Source of the DNA: Pseudomonadota bacterium
GTDB taxonomy: Bacteria; Pseudomonadota; Gammaproteobacteria; Burkholderiales; Burkholderiaceae_E
Direction: 5' to 3'
Assembly (NCBI GenBank): GCA_023388075.1
Contig: JAEWGX010000099.1
Coordinates: 1 to 29,647, forward strand
Length of the DNA: 29,647 nucleotides
In this document: positions 6,717 to 14,264 of the stretch, piece after piece
Numbering within the stretch: the stretch's first letter is position 1
Layout: each line of letters opens with the position of its first letter
Program-made: the position numbers and the translations under genes
Notes under the pieces: generated by a model
Databases searched by the model: none
The model's input: the letters and a program-made list of their open reading frames with translations, nothing else
What the model was told of the DNA's origin: nothing

Positions 6717-7935
6717 GGGCGGCCTCCGACCAGCCGGCGATCAGCGTGTTGGACGGGCGGCTGGGATCCATCAGCTTGCGGGCCGCGTCGCGCCCCACCA
6801 CCGGCAGGCCCTCGGGATCGAGCAGCCCGATCTGCACCAGCACCGACGCCTGGTCCCAGTAGATGTGCTCGTTCATCAGCTTGTCCCCGCGAAAGCTGAT
6901 GATCCCTACCAGACCCACCTCGACGTACTTTCCGGTGGGCGGCACGCCCGGCAGCATCCAGTCGATCTCGGTGTCGTGCGTGAAGCAGAACAGCACCTCG
7001 TTGACCACCCGGTCCACGCCCAAGGTGCGCGATATCGGGATGGCGCGGCTGTCCTCGGGCGACTTCGGGATGAAGTGGTCGCGGTAGAAGCGACGCAGCG
7101 GTTCGCGGCCGAACCCCCCGGTCATGGTCGGGATGTGGTTGACGTAGGGCTCGTCCACCATCGTGGCGATGGTGGCGTCGGCGTCGCGGGTCACGAACTC
7201 GCAGGCGCGGTGCGCTTCCCAAAGCGCGTTCAGGTCGTAGTGCGGGCCCATCACCCGCCGCAGCAGCGCGAGGGAACGGGTATGCGCCATGTCGCTGGCC
7301 TGCTTGTCGAAGCTGTGCCGCCCGGGGCTTGCAAAGGCATGGTCGACACCCGGATAGACGTGAATCTCCACGTCGTGGCGGCCGGCGAAATGCGCGCGGA
7401 CCTTCTCCACGGCGTCAGGAGAGATCAGCCTGTCCTCGCCGGCGAAGTGCATGACCATCGGCACCTTCGGCTGCCCGATTTGCTCCAGCACGGCGTCGAT
7501 GCCGGCGCCGTAGTAGCTGACGGCGCAATCCACGGCGCCGGAGGCAGCGGCGAGCACCGCCATGCGCCCGCCCAGGCAGTGGCCCAGCACGCCGATCCTG
7601 CCCTTGCAGGCCGGAAGGTCGCGCAGCGCCGCGACGCAGGCCGCGATGTCCTGCACGCCCAGGCTCGCGTCGAAGCGCTGCGCATAGCCGATCGCCTGCT
7701 GCACGTCGGCCTCGCCCAGCTCCAGCCCCGGCTGCAGGCGCCAGAACAGGTCCGGCGCCAGCACGACGTAGCCCTCCTCGGCGAGCAGGTCGGCGAGCGC
7801 CCGGATGCCCGCCGTCACGCCGAAGATCTCCTGGCACAGCACGAGGCCCGGGCCGCTGCCCTGCGCGGGCAGGCTCAGGTAGCCGCGAAAGTCGCTCCCG
7901 TCGGCGCTCGGAATGGCCATCCACCGACCCTTCAT
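6709..7935 (-). CDS. Dienelactone hydrolase fused to a SnoaL/NTF2-like domain
   Basis: A 408-residue two-domain protein. Residues ~1-230 are a dienelactone hydrolase: E36 in C-Q-E-I-F-G-V, nucleophile C120 in G-H-C-L-G-G, D168 in A-G-E-D-R and H199 in G-V-D-H-A-F. Residues ~235-400 look like a SnoaL-type NTF2-fold domain (L-W-E-A-H, T-M-V-D-E-P-Y-V-N-H-I-P, then R-F-Y-R-D-H-F and the later W-D-Q-A-S-V-L). The DLH part hydrolyses lactones formed during (halo)aromatic degradation; the NTF2-fold part may bind or isomerise a cyclic intermediate. Both in one chain suggests consecutive steps on one substrate. G-G-A-G-G-G stands 8 nt upstream of the start. The gene begins the enzyme part of the operon, 19 nt after the transporter gene dctM. 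Confidence 0.9.
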   Translation of the reverse strand: MKGRWMAIPSADGSDFRGYLSLPAQGSGPGLVLCQEIFGVTAGIRALADLLAEEGYVVLAPDLFWRLQPGLELGEADVQQAIGYAQRFDASLGVQDIAACVAALRDLPACKGRIGVLGHCLGGRMAVLAAASGAVDCAVSYYGAGIDAVLEQIGQPKVPMVMHFAGEDRLISPDAVEKVRAHFAGRHDVEIHVYPGVDHAFASPGRHSFDKQASDMAHTRSLALLRRVMGPHYDLNALWEAHRACEFVTRDADATIATMVDEPYVNHIPTMTGGFGREPLRRFYRDHFIPKSPEDSRAIPISRTLGVDRVVNEVLFCFTHDTEIDWMLPGVPPTGKYVEVGLVGIISFRGDKLMNEHIYWDQASVLVQIGLLDPEGLPVVGRDAARKLMDPSRPSNTLIAGWSEAAHG

Positions 7936-7954
7936 CTCGATCCCTCCAATACAG

Positions 7955-9247
7955 TCATTTCACGAAACCCGGCAGCAGGGTCGCGATCTCCGGAAAGGCG
8001 ATCACCAGGGCCAGGCACAGCACGTTGGCGACGACGAACGGCATGACGCCGCCGAAGATGCGCCACATGCCCACGTCGGGCGCCAGCGCCTTGACCACGA
8101 ACACGTTCATCCCGACGGGCGGGGTGATGAGCCCCAGCTCCACCACGATCACCACCAGGACGCCGAACCAGATCGGATCCAGGCCCAGCTCCATGATGAC
8201 CGGGAAGAAAACCGGCACCGTCAGGAACATGGCGGCGAGGCTGTCGAAGACGCAGCCCAGCACGACGTAGATCAGGCAGATCGCCACGATGATCCCGAGC
8301 GGCGACACGTCCAGGCCCTGCACCCAGCCGACCAGCGCGCTCGTCAGGCCGGCGATGGTGAGGAAGTTGTTGAACACCATGGCCGCGGCCATCACCATGA
8401 GCAGCGATGCCGTGGTGCGCGCGGCCTCCAGCAGCGCGGCCAGCACGGCCGCGGGTCGTGCCGCGCCGCGCATCACCATGAACAGGAAGGCGCCGGCGGC
8501 GCCGACGCCGGCACCCTCGGTCGGGGTGAAGACGCCGAGGTACATGCCGCCGAGCACGCCCAGGAACAGGACCAGCACCGCCCAGGTGCGGCCGAACGCC
8601 TGCAGCCGCTCGCGCAGGGCCAGCTTCTCGGCCGGCCGGCCGTGCGACGGCTTCACCAGCACCACGATCCAGGCGGTGACCATGTACAGCGCGGCGAGCA
8701 GCAGCCCCGGCAGCAGGCCGCCCATGAAGAGCCGGGTGATGTCGGATTCGGTGAGGATGCCGTAGATGACCAGCGGTACGCTGGGTGGGATCAGGATACC
8801 CAGGGTGCCCCCGGCGGCCACGGTGCCGCAGGCGAAGCCGTCGTCGTAGCCGTAGCGCTTCATCTGCGGCAGCGACACACGCGCCATCGTGGCCGCGGTG
8901 GCGATCGAGCTGCCGCAGACCGCCGAGAAGCCGCCGCAGGCGCCGATGGTGGCGTGCGCCATCCCGCCGCGGAAGTGACCCAGCCAGGCGCGCGCGGCGG
9001 CGAACAGCTCGTCCGCCAACCCCGCGCGGTGAATGAAGGTGCCCATCAGGATGAAGAGCGGTATGACCGACAGGCCATGGCTGGTGAACGCATCGGTCAC
9101 CTGCTGCGCGGCCACCGTCAGCGCCGCCTCGCTGCCGCGAAACAGCATGAAGCCGACCACGCCGACGATCAGCATCGCCACGGCCAGCGGGATGCCGGCG
9201 AAGCAGAGCGCGAAGAGCGAGGCGAAGCCCGTGAGCGAGGCGATCAC
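7955..9247 (-). CDS. dctM: TRAP transporter large membrane subunit (DctM family)
   Basis: A 430-residue very hydrophobic protein with about 12 membrane segments. It has the DctM landmarks G-I-P-L-A-V near the start, P-L-F-I-L-M-G-x-F, C-G-G-F-S-A-V-C-G-S-S-I-A-T-A-A-T-M, the G-T-L-G-I-L-I-P-P-S-V-P-L motif and the C-terminal G-L-I-T-P-P-V-G-M-N-V-F. It is the Na+- or proton-coupled translocation subunit that accepts ligand from the periplasmic DctP receptor. I placed the start at GTG 9247, because its GTGA overlaps the dctQ stop (9244-9246) exactly and the length then equals the family norm. Longer in-frame extension would run through dctQ. Substrate is presumably the compound degraded by the operon. 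Confidence 0.94.
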   Translation of the reverse strand: MIASLTGFASLFALCFAGIPLAVAMLIVGVVGFMLFRGSEAALTVAAQQVTDAFTSHGLSVIPLFILMGTFIHRAGLADELFAAARAWLGHFRGGMAHATIGACGGFSAVCGSSIATAATMARVSLPQMKRYGYDDGFACGTVAAGGTLGILIPPSVPLVIYGILTESDITRLFMGGLLPGLLLAALYMVTAWIVVLVKPSHGRPAEKLALRERLQAFGRTWAVLVLFLGVLGGMYLGVFTPTEGAGVGAAGAFLFMVMRGAARPAAVLAALLEAARTTASLLMVMAAAMVFNNFLTIAGLTSALVGWVQGLDVSPLGIIVAICLIYVVLGCVFDSLAAMFLTVPVFFPVIMELGLDPIWFGVLVVIVVELGLITPPVGMNVFVVKALAPDVGMWRIFGGVMPFVVANVLCLALVIAFPEIATLLPGFVK

Positions 9248-9774
9248 GGTGCCGTTCCGTCCGGTTCGAGAGAGGAGGCGGAGGCCCCGTCGTCCGGCCG
9301 GGTGCGTAGCGCGCGCGGCACCAGGGCCGCGCCGATCAGCGCCGCGGCCAGGCAAAGCGCGGACAGGGTGTAGACGAACGGGGCAACCGGCAGGCGCAGG
9401 TAGCCGATCACGTCGCCGTTTCGCGCCGTATCGCCGGCGTAGGTCCACAGCACGTACGCCAGCGCGGCGAAGGTGACGGCCACGACGCTGGCCACCAGCG
9501 CGCGACGCGCCCGTTCCAGCGCCGTGGGGCGCGCGCCGTCGAAGAGGCCGATGCTGAGGTGCTCGCCGCGCCAGGTCACCGCCGGCAGGGTGCAGCCGGC
9601 GGTGAGCAGCAGCAGCACCTGCACGAGGTCCGTGCTGCCAGTCAGCGGCCGGTGCAGCAGGTAGCGTCCGCCGACGTCCAGGAACGTGATCGTCATCATC
9701 GCGAACAGCGCGATCGCGCCCAGCAGCTCCAGCCAGCCGCCGGCGCGTCCGGGCAGCGAGCGGCGCCAGCTCAC
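9244..9774 (-). CDS. dctQ: TRAP transporter small membrane subunit (DctQ family)
   Basis: A 176-residue protein with four predicted membrane helices (segments around L-L-G-A-I-A-L-F-A-M-M, V-Q-V-L-L-L-L-T-A-G, V-A-V-T-F-A-A-L-A-Y-V-L-W and V-Y-T-L-S-A-L-C-L-A-A-A). The DctQ-type F-L-D-V-G-G-R-Y-L-L core and the W-R-G-E-H-L-S-I-G motif are present. It pairs with DctM in the inner membrane. The start is the GTG at 9774, chosen because it forms a GTGA overlap with the dctP stop at 9771-9773. The stop in turn overlaps the dctM GTG. The unusual use of GTG at both junctions is consistent with tightly coupled translation of the three transporter genes. Confidence 0.9.
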   Translation of the reverse strand: MSWRRSLPGRAGGWLELLGAIALFAMMTITFLDVGGRYLLHRPLTGSTDLVQVLLLLTAGCTLPAVTWRGEHLSIGLFDGARPTALERARRALVASVVAVTFAALAYVLWTYAGDTARNGDVIGYLRLPVAPFVYTLSALCLAAALIGAALVPRALRTRPDDGASASSLEPDGTAP

Positions 9775-10796
9775 CGCGCGGTCCCGGCGCGCTCCTGCTC
9801 GGCGCGGTAGAAGGCCGCTGCCGCGGCGCCGTCCACGCCGCGCTTGGCGACTTCGTCGGCCCACTCCTTCTCGAGGAAGGCGAAGGCCTTGCCGAGATCC
9901 TGCACAAGGGACGGCGAGGCGTCGACGAACCGGGTGCCCTGGTCCTGCATCGCCTTGATCGCGACCTTGTTCGCCGTGTCCATGGAGGCCAGGCTGCGCG
10001 CGAAGGCTTCGCCGCTCACCTTGGCGATGGCCGCCTGCTCGGCCGGCGTGAGCTTCTTCCAGCGTCCTTCGTTCATCACCAGCGAGAAGGATCCCGCAGT
10101 TCCCAGCCCCGGCAGGTTCATGGCGGTCTTGGTGTAGCGGGCGAGGTTGAAGCCCATCACGTCGAGCGGCGTGACCGACACGTAGGCGTCGACCATGCCC
10201 TTGGAGACCAGCTCGAAGTAGCGCACCGCGGGACCCGCGACCACGCCCGAGGTCACCGAGCCGTAGGCGCGGGCGGCCGTGCCCGGCGTCGTCGCGATCT
10301 TGGCTTCCTTGATCTGCTCCAGGCTGGCGACGGGCTCCTCCCGGGTGCCGTAGAAGCCCTGGGGCGGCAGCGCGAACACCGACAGCAGCTTCAAGCCCTT
10401 GTGCTCGTCGGCCTTGGCGAAGAACTTCTCGTGGGTGCGCCACAGCGCGACCGACATCGCCTCCGCGGTGGACACCGGCCCCGGCACCTCGGTGACCAGC
10501 AGGCTGGTGAGACGGTTGGGCACCACCCCGGCGAACTGCACCGAGATGTCGGCGATGCCCTTGGACACCATGTCGAGCTGCCCGGGCGGCGGCGCGAGGC
10601 TGGTGGGCGAGAACTCGACGACCACGCTGCCGCCGGTCACCTCCTTCACGCTGGCCGCCCAGGGCTGGAACACCTGCTTGACCAGCGGATGCTGCGGCGG
10701 GAAGAAGGTGCTGAACAGCAGCTTGGTTTCCGCAAGCGCGCTGCCGGCGGAAACGGCGAGGGCGGCTGCGCAGGCGGCTGAGATCCAGGTCTTCAT
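9771..10796 (-). CDS. dctP: TRAP transporter periplasmic solute receptor (DctP family)
   Basis: A 341-residue secreted receptor: signal peptide of about 22 residues ending S-A-L-A before E-T-K, then a DctP body (F-P-P-Q-H-P-L-V-K, V-V-V-E-F-S-P-T, G-I-A-D-I-S-V-Q, and S-K-G-M-V-D-A-Y). It delivers ligand to DctQM. The segment that normally carries the invariant carboxylate-binding arginine (G-x-K-I-R-x-P) reads A-K-I-A-T-T-P, with A168 in the arginine's place, so the ligand may be bound differently from usual dicarboxylate or aromatic acid ligands. A-A-G-G-A-G lies 6 nt before the ATG. It starts 58 nt after the sulfatase stop and heads the transporter trio. Confidence 0.92.
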   Translation of the reverse strand: MKTWISAACAAALAVSAGSALAETKLLFSTFFPPQHPLVKQVFQPWAASVKEVTGGSVVVEFSPTSLAPPPGQLDMVSKGIADISVQFAGVVPNRLTSLLVTEVPGPVSTAEAMSVALWRTHEKFFAKADEHKGLKLLSVFALPPQGFYGTREEPVASLEQIKEAKIATTPGTAARAYGSVTSGVVAGPAVRYFELVSKGMVDAYVSVTPLDVMGFNLARYTKTAMNLPGLGTAGSFSLVMNEGRWKKLTPAEQAAIAKVSGEAFARSLASMDTANKVAIKAMQDQGTRFVDASPSLVQDLGKAFAFLEKEWADEVAKRGVDGAAAAAFYRAEQERAGTAR

Positions 10797-10854
10797 GCTT
10801 GTCTCCTTGTGTTGCCCAGGCGCCCGTGGCGCGCCGGGTGTGGAAAGCGGCGCC

Positions 10855-12444
10855 TCATGCGAGAGCGCTCGGATAGGGGCTCGTGTCGCCGTGGCGGGTC
10901 ATCTGTCGCACCAGCTCCGTCATCAGCTCGCCGCGCAAGGCCCGGTGCCCGGGATCCTCCCAGAGGTTGTCCAGCTCGTGCGGATCGCTCTCCAGGTCGT
11001 AGAGCTCGCCCCAGGAGGCGTTCGCATAGACGGTGAGCCGCCACCGCGCCGTGACCAGCGTGCGCAGCCGCGGTGGCGAGTCGAAGCCGAACAGCACCCG
11101 CTGCACTTCGTCCTCGACCAGCACCGACTGGCGCTCCGGCGCAGCCCCGGGAACGCAAGGCAGCACCTGGCCGTTCATGCCGTTGAACGCGGGCACGCCG
11201 GCGCGGGCGAGGATGCTGGGGGCGAGGTCGACGGTGGAGCACAACGCCGGGCTGCGACGGGCCTGCGGGCCTGCAGGGTCGGCCCAGATGAACGGGGTGC
11301 GGATCAGGCTCTGGTAGTGCAACGGTCCCTTGAGCAGCAATTGATGGTCGCCCAGGAAGTCACCGTGGTCGCTGGTGAAGACCACCACGGTATTGCGGGC
11401 CAGGTCCAGGCTCTCCAGCGCCGCCAGCATCCGGCCGATCGACTCGTCGATGTGCGCGATGGAACCGTAGTTCAGCGCGATCGCCTCGCGTGCCTCGCGC
11501 TCGTCGCAGGCGAAGGCGGCCGGCGTGTGCTTCACCGCCCGCGCCGCATCGCGCTGCGCGCGCAGCCAGGCCACGTGCGGCGGCGGCCGGGTCGACGCGT
11601 GAAAGGACGCCGGCAGGTCGACCTCGTCCGGGTGGTACATGCCCCAGAAGCGCCCCGGCGGAGTGAACGGATGGTGCGGATCCGGAAAGCTCGCCTGTAT
11701 GAAGAAGGGCTTGCGGCTCTCGGCGCCTTCGCGCAGTCGGCGGATGGTCTCGTCGGTGATCCAGGTGGTGCTGGAGCAGGCCTCCGGCAGGCGGGTGCGC
11801 CAGGCCTGCTTCGCCTGCGTGAGGCGCCACTCCGGTGCCGGGATCGCATGCTCGGGTCCGAGCACCGCTGCCACCTCCGGGTGCTGGGCCTGCAGCCAGC
11901 GGCCGTAATGCCCCAGCACCATGTCGCCGTGGTCCACGGCCAGGGCCACGTCCTCGAAGCCGTAGAAGGGCGCCTGCAGGTCGTGGTCCGGCCGGTCGCG
12001 CCAGAAGGGTCCCCATTCCTGCCAATAGGCCCCCGGCACCTCGCGCTCGGCCTCCCGCGACAGCCGACGCTCGGCCGGGGGCCAGGCCGCCGGGAAGCCG
12101 CACATGTTCTGCAGGTGCGACTTGCCCACCAGCGAGGTGCGCCAGCCCGCCTCGCGCAGCAGCTCGACGAAGGTCGTCGCGCCGAGCGAGAGCGGAATGC
12201 CGTTGTGGCGGGCGCCGTGCAGCGACGGCAGGCGGCCGGTCATGAGGCTCGCGCGATTCGGCATGCAGGCCGGGGAGGCGACGTAGAAGCGCTCGGCCAG
12301 CCAGCCCCGCGCGGCGATTGTGTCGATGTTCGGCGTGCGCAGCACGGGGTTGCCGTAGGCGCCGACATGGTCCCAGCGCTGCTGGTCGGTCACGATCAGC
12401 AGGAAGTTGGGCGTGGCGCCGGCTGGTGCTTCAGGGGATGTCAT
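10855..12444 (-). CDS. Type I (formylglycine) sulfatase-family hydrolase
   Basis: A 529-residue alkaline-phosphatase-superfamily enzyme. The N-terminal metal motif I-V-T-D-Q-Q-R-W-D (D20) and the sulfatase activation motif C60-M-P-N-R (C-x-P-x-R), where the cysteine is oxidised to formylglycine, are both present, as is F-T-S-D-H-G-D-F-L-G-D-H near the metal site. It would cleave sulfate esters, or phosphonate/phosphate monoesters as related enzymes do. No signal peptide is visible, so it should act in the cytoplasm after import. I chose ATG 12444; the frame could be extended only to a TTG at 12486 inside the promoter region. It is the first gene after the divergent LysR promoter, so it is probably an early step of the same pathway. 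Confidence 0.9.
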   Translation of the reverse strand: MTSPEAPAGATPNFLLIVTDQQRWDHVGAYGNPVLRTPNIDTIAARGWLAERFYVASPACMPNRASLMTGRLPSLHGARHNGIPLSLGATTFVELLREAGWRTSLVGKSHLQNMCGFPAAWPPAERRLSREAEREVPGAYWQEWGPFWRDRPDHDLQAPFYGFEDVALAVDHGDMVLGHYGRWLQAQHPEVAAVLGPEHAIPAPEWRLTQAKQAWRTRLPEACSSTTWITDETIRRLREGAESRKPFFIQASFPDPHHPFTPPGRFWGMYHPDEVDLPASFHASTRPPPHVAWLRAQRDAARAVKHTPAAFACDEREAREAIALNYGSIAHIDESIGRMLAALESLDLARNTVVVFTSDHGDFLGDHQLLLKGPLHYQSLIRTPFIWADPAGPQARRSPALCSTVDLAPSILARAGVPAFNGMNGQVLPCVPGAAPERQSVLVEDEVQRVLFGFDSPPRLRTLVTARWRLTVYANASWGELYDLESDPHELDNLWEDPGHRALRGELMTELVRQMTRHGDTSPYPSALA

Positions 12445-12514
12445 GCAGCGGATTCTCGGCCACAGTGATATAAAGTCCAGAATCAAAAGATTGGGGGGCT
12501 ATGCTCCAAAGGTT
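12445..12514. promoter_or_regulatory. Divergent promoter region between the catabolic operon and lysR
   Basis: This 70-bp gap separates the leftward operon from the rightward LysR gene and is clearly A/T-richer than its surroundings (GATATAAAG, AATCAAAAGA). A 6-bp inverted repeat, GATTCT at 12451-12456 and AGAATC at 12479-12484, brackets a -10-like TATA segment. LysR-type regulators usually bind a dyad in exactly such a shared region, so this is the likely operator. The exact T-N11-A box cannot be fixed by eye. Confidence 0.55.
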
Positions 12515-13483
12515 ATGGACGTGGACAAGGCGGCCGGCTGGCTGCTGCGGTTGCGAATTCGCCATCTCAAGGTGTTCCGCATGCTGGTGCGCACCGGCAG
12601 CCAGAGCGAGACCGCGGCGCTGATGCACATCACCCAGCCGGCGCTTTCGAAGTGGCTGCGGGAGCTGGAGGAGCAGGCGGGCTGCGCCCTGATGCAGCGC
12701 GAGCGGCCGCTGCGCCTGACGGCCGACGGCGAGGTGCTGCTGCGCTACGCCGAACGGGTGCTCGGCGACAGCATGCGCACCGGCAAGGAGCTCGAGGCCA
12801 TGCGCGCCGGCAGCTCCGGGCTGCTGCGCGTCGGCGTGCTGCGGGCGGTTGCACCCGTGCTCGTGCCTCATGCGATCCTGCGGTGCCGCCGGGAGGCGCC
12901 TCGGCTGCAGATCCGGCTGTACGAGGATTCACTGGACAACCTGTTGCCCGCGTTGCGCAGGCACGAGCTCGATTGCGTGATCGGGCGCCTGCACGGCGAA
13001 GCCCTCGGGCCCGAGTTCCAATCGGAGGCGCTCTACGAGGAGCCCGTGATGGCGGTGGTGCGCCGCGGCCATCCGTTGCTGAAGAAGCGGCGACTGACCC
13101 TGGCGGACGCGGCCGCCTACCCCTGGATCCTGCCGCTACCCGGCATGCCGATGCGGGTGCGGCTGGAGGCCGAGTTCGCCGCGGCCAACACCCGCCTGCC
13201 CGTCGAGCAGGTGGAGTCGGTGTCGTTGATGATCAACGAGTCGTTGCTGCTGGCGAGCGACATGGTCAGCGTCGTGTCGCAGCAGCTGGCACGGCACTAC
13301 GAGCAGGGCGGCGCGCTCTGCACCCTGCCACTCGCCATGCGGCAGGCGCTGGGCCCTGTGGGCCTCTTGTGGATCGATGCGAAGCCGAGCAACGCGGTGC
13401 AGCGGTTTCTCGAGAGTGTCCGACAGGAGGCAGGCGAGCTGGATATGCGCCGGCGCACCACCCGCGCCAGGAAGCGGGCCTGA
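12515..13483 (+). CDS. LysR-type transcriptional regulator
   Basis: A 322-residue LysR protein: winged helix-turn-helix at residues ~10-70 (L-R-I-R-H-L-K-V-F, then S-Q-S-E-T-A-A-L-M-H-I-T-Q-P-A-L-S-K-W-L), followed by a periplasmic-binding-protein-like effector domain (G-L-L-R-V-G-V-L, then the D-C-V-I-G-R block). It most likely activates the divergent sulfatase-TRAP-dioxygenase operon in response to its substrate or an intermediate. The start at ATG 12515 follows A-A-A-G-G by a short gap; longer in-frame starts would overlap the promoter and the sulfatase start. The C-terminus is basic (R-R-R-T-T-R-A-R-K-R). It converges on the quinone-reductase gene with 64 nt between stops. Confidence 0.92.
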   Translation: MDVDKAAGWLLRLRIRHLKVFRMLVRTGSQSETAALMHITQPALSKWLRELEEQAGCALMQRERPLRLTADGEVLLRYAERVLGDSMRTGKELEAMRAGSSGLLRVGVLRAVAPVLVPHAILRCRREAPRLQIRLYEDSLDNLLPALRRHELDCVIGRLHGEALGPEFQSEALYEEPVMAVVRRGHPLLKKRRLTLADAAAYPWILPLPGMPMRVRLEAEFAAANTRLPVEQVESVSLMINESLLLASDMVSVVSQQLARHYEQGGALCTLPLAMRQALGPVGLLWIDAKPSNAVQRFLESVRQEAGELDMRRRTTRARKRA

Positions 13484-13547
13484 AGAAGCAGGAGAATGAG
13501 ACGGTCGGTTGGCAGCCCGCTTGGCAGAGTCGGTTCCGCAGGCGGGT

Positions 13548-14183
13548 TCAGGCCGTAACGGTGCCGGTTTCGTCCACCGCGACCCTCCGGTCGATTGCCT
13601 CGACAATTTCGCGACCGAGGCGGTGGGCGGCCTCCAGATGCGCCGCCGGGTCTCCCGTGTGCGCATCGAGCAGCAGTTCCGACGTGGCGACGCGCGCTCC
13701 GCAATAGTCGAAGATGCCGTGATCGATCTGCGTCCTCATGGCGCCGGCGTAGCCATGTCGCTGGAAGGTCCCGGCATCGGAGCCTCCGATCCCGACGAGA
13801 TGGACCACACGGCCGGCCAGCTTCTTGACGACGCCGGCTTCGCGGCCATAGTCATAGGCCCAGCCGCGGGTGAACACCCGGTCGATCCAACCCTTGAGCA
13901 GCCCGGGCATCGACCACCAGTACACCGGATACACCAGCACCAGGGCGTCGGCGCGGTCGATCCGAGCCTGCTCGGCAAGAACATCGCGGGTGGGTCGAGC
14001 CAGCTCCAGATGGACCGCGAGGTCATTGGCCGTGAATCGCGGATCGAATCCTTCTGTGGAGAGATCGGCGATCTCCGAGGAGTTGGCGGGGCCGCCCTCC
14101 GCTACGCCTGCTGCGATCCGCCTGGCGACGGCGTGAGTGAGCGAGCGGGGGTCGGGATTGGCGACAACGACGAGTGCATGCAT
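13548..14183 (-). CDS. Flavodoxin-fold NAD(P)H quinone reductase-like protein
   Basis: A 211-residue protein of the NQO1/MdaB/KefF-type flavodoxin-like family. Evidence is the N-terminal V-V-A-N-P-D-P-R-S-L-T-H FMN/FAD phosphate loop, and the hallmark V-Y-P-V-Y-W-W-S-M-P-G-L-L-K-G-W-I-D-R-V block around residues 85-105. The loop V-G-I-G-G-S-D-A-G follows, with the R-H-G-Y segment. Such enzymes carry out two-electron reduction of quinones, azo or nitro compounds, protecting against redox cycling. It is divergent from a TetR gene with palindromes in the shared promoter, a common arrangement for electrophile-induced reductases. The ATG at 14183 is in frame with the stop; the ATG at 14179 is out of frame. 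Confidence 0.9.
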   Translation of the reverse strand: MHALVVVANPDPRSLTHAVARRIAAGVAEGGPANSSEIADLSTEGFDPRFTANDLAVHLELARPTRDVLAEQARIDRADALVLVYPVYWWSMPGLLKGWIDRVFTRGWAYDYGREAGVVKKLAGRVVHLVGIGGSDAGTFQRHGYAGAMRTQIDHGIFDYCGARVATSELLLDAHTGDPAAHLEAAHRLGREIVEAIDRRVAVDETGTVTA

Positions 14184-14264
14184 GATTCGTACTCCAGTGC
14201 TGATGGATCGACAGATATATACTCGGGGTATATACGAATCGTAGGCTACGTTCGGTACATTGTG
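14184..14264. promoter_or_regulatory. Divergent tetR/quinone-reductase promoter with nested palindromes
   Basis: Three dyads lie here. TATATAC-TCGGG-GTATATA (14216-14234) is a perfect 7-bp inverted repeat. TACGA-A-TCGTA (14233-14243) is an overlapping 11-bp palindrome. GATTCGTA (14184-14191), immediately upstream of the reductase ATG, is the exact reverse complement of TACGAATC (14233-14240). The TATATAC dyad is the best candidate TetR operator; the second pair could be a further binding site that overlaps the reductase ribosome-binding region. Location between two divergent genes supports a regulatory role. Confidence 0.7.

Noticed and set aside
7913..9373. Plus-strand open frame of 486 codons opposite dctM
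   Set aside because: His/Gln/Asp-rich antisense of a membrane protein gene, no ribosome site or motif.
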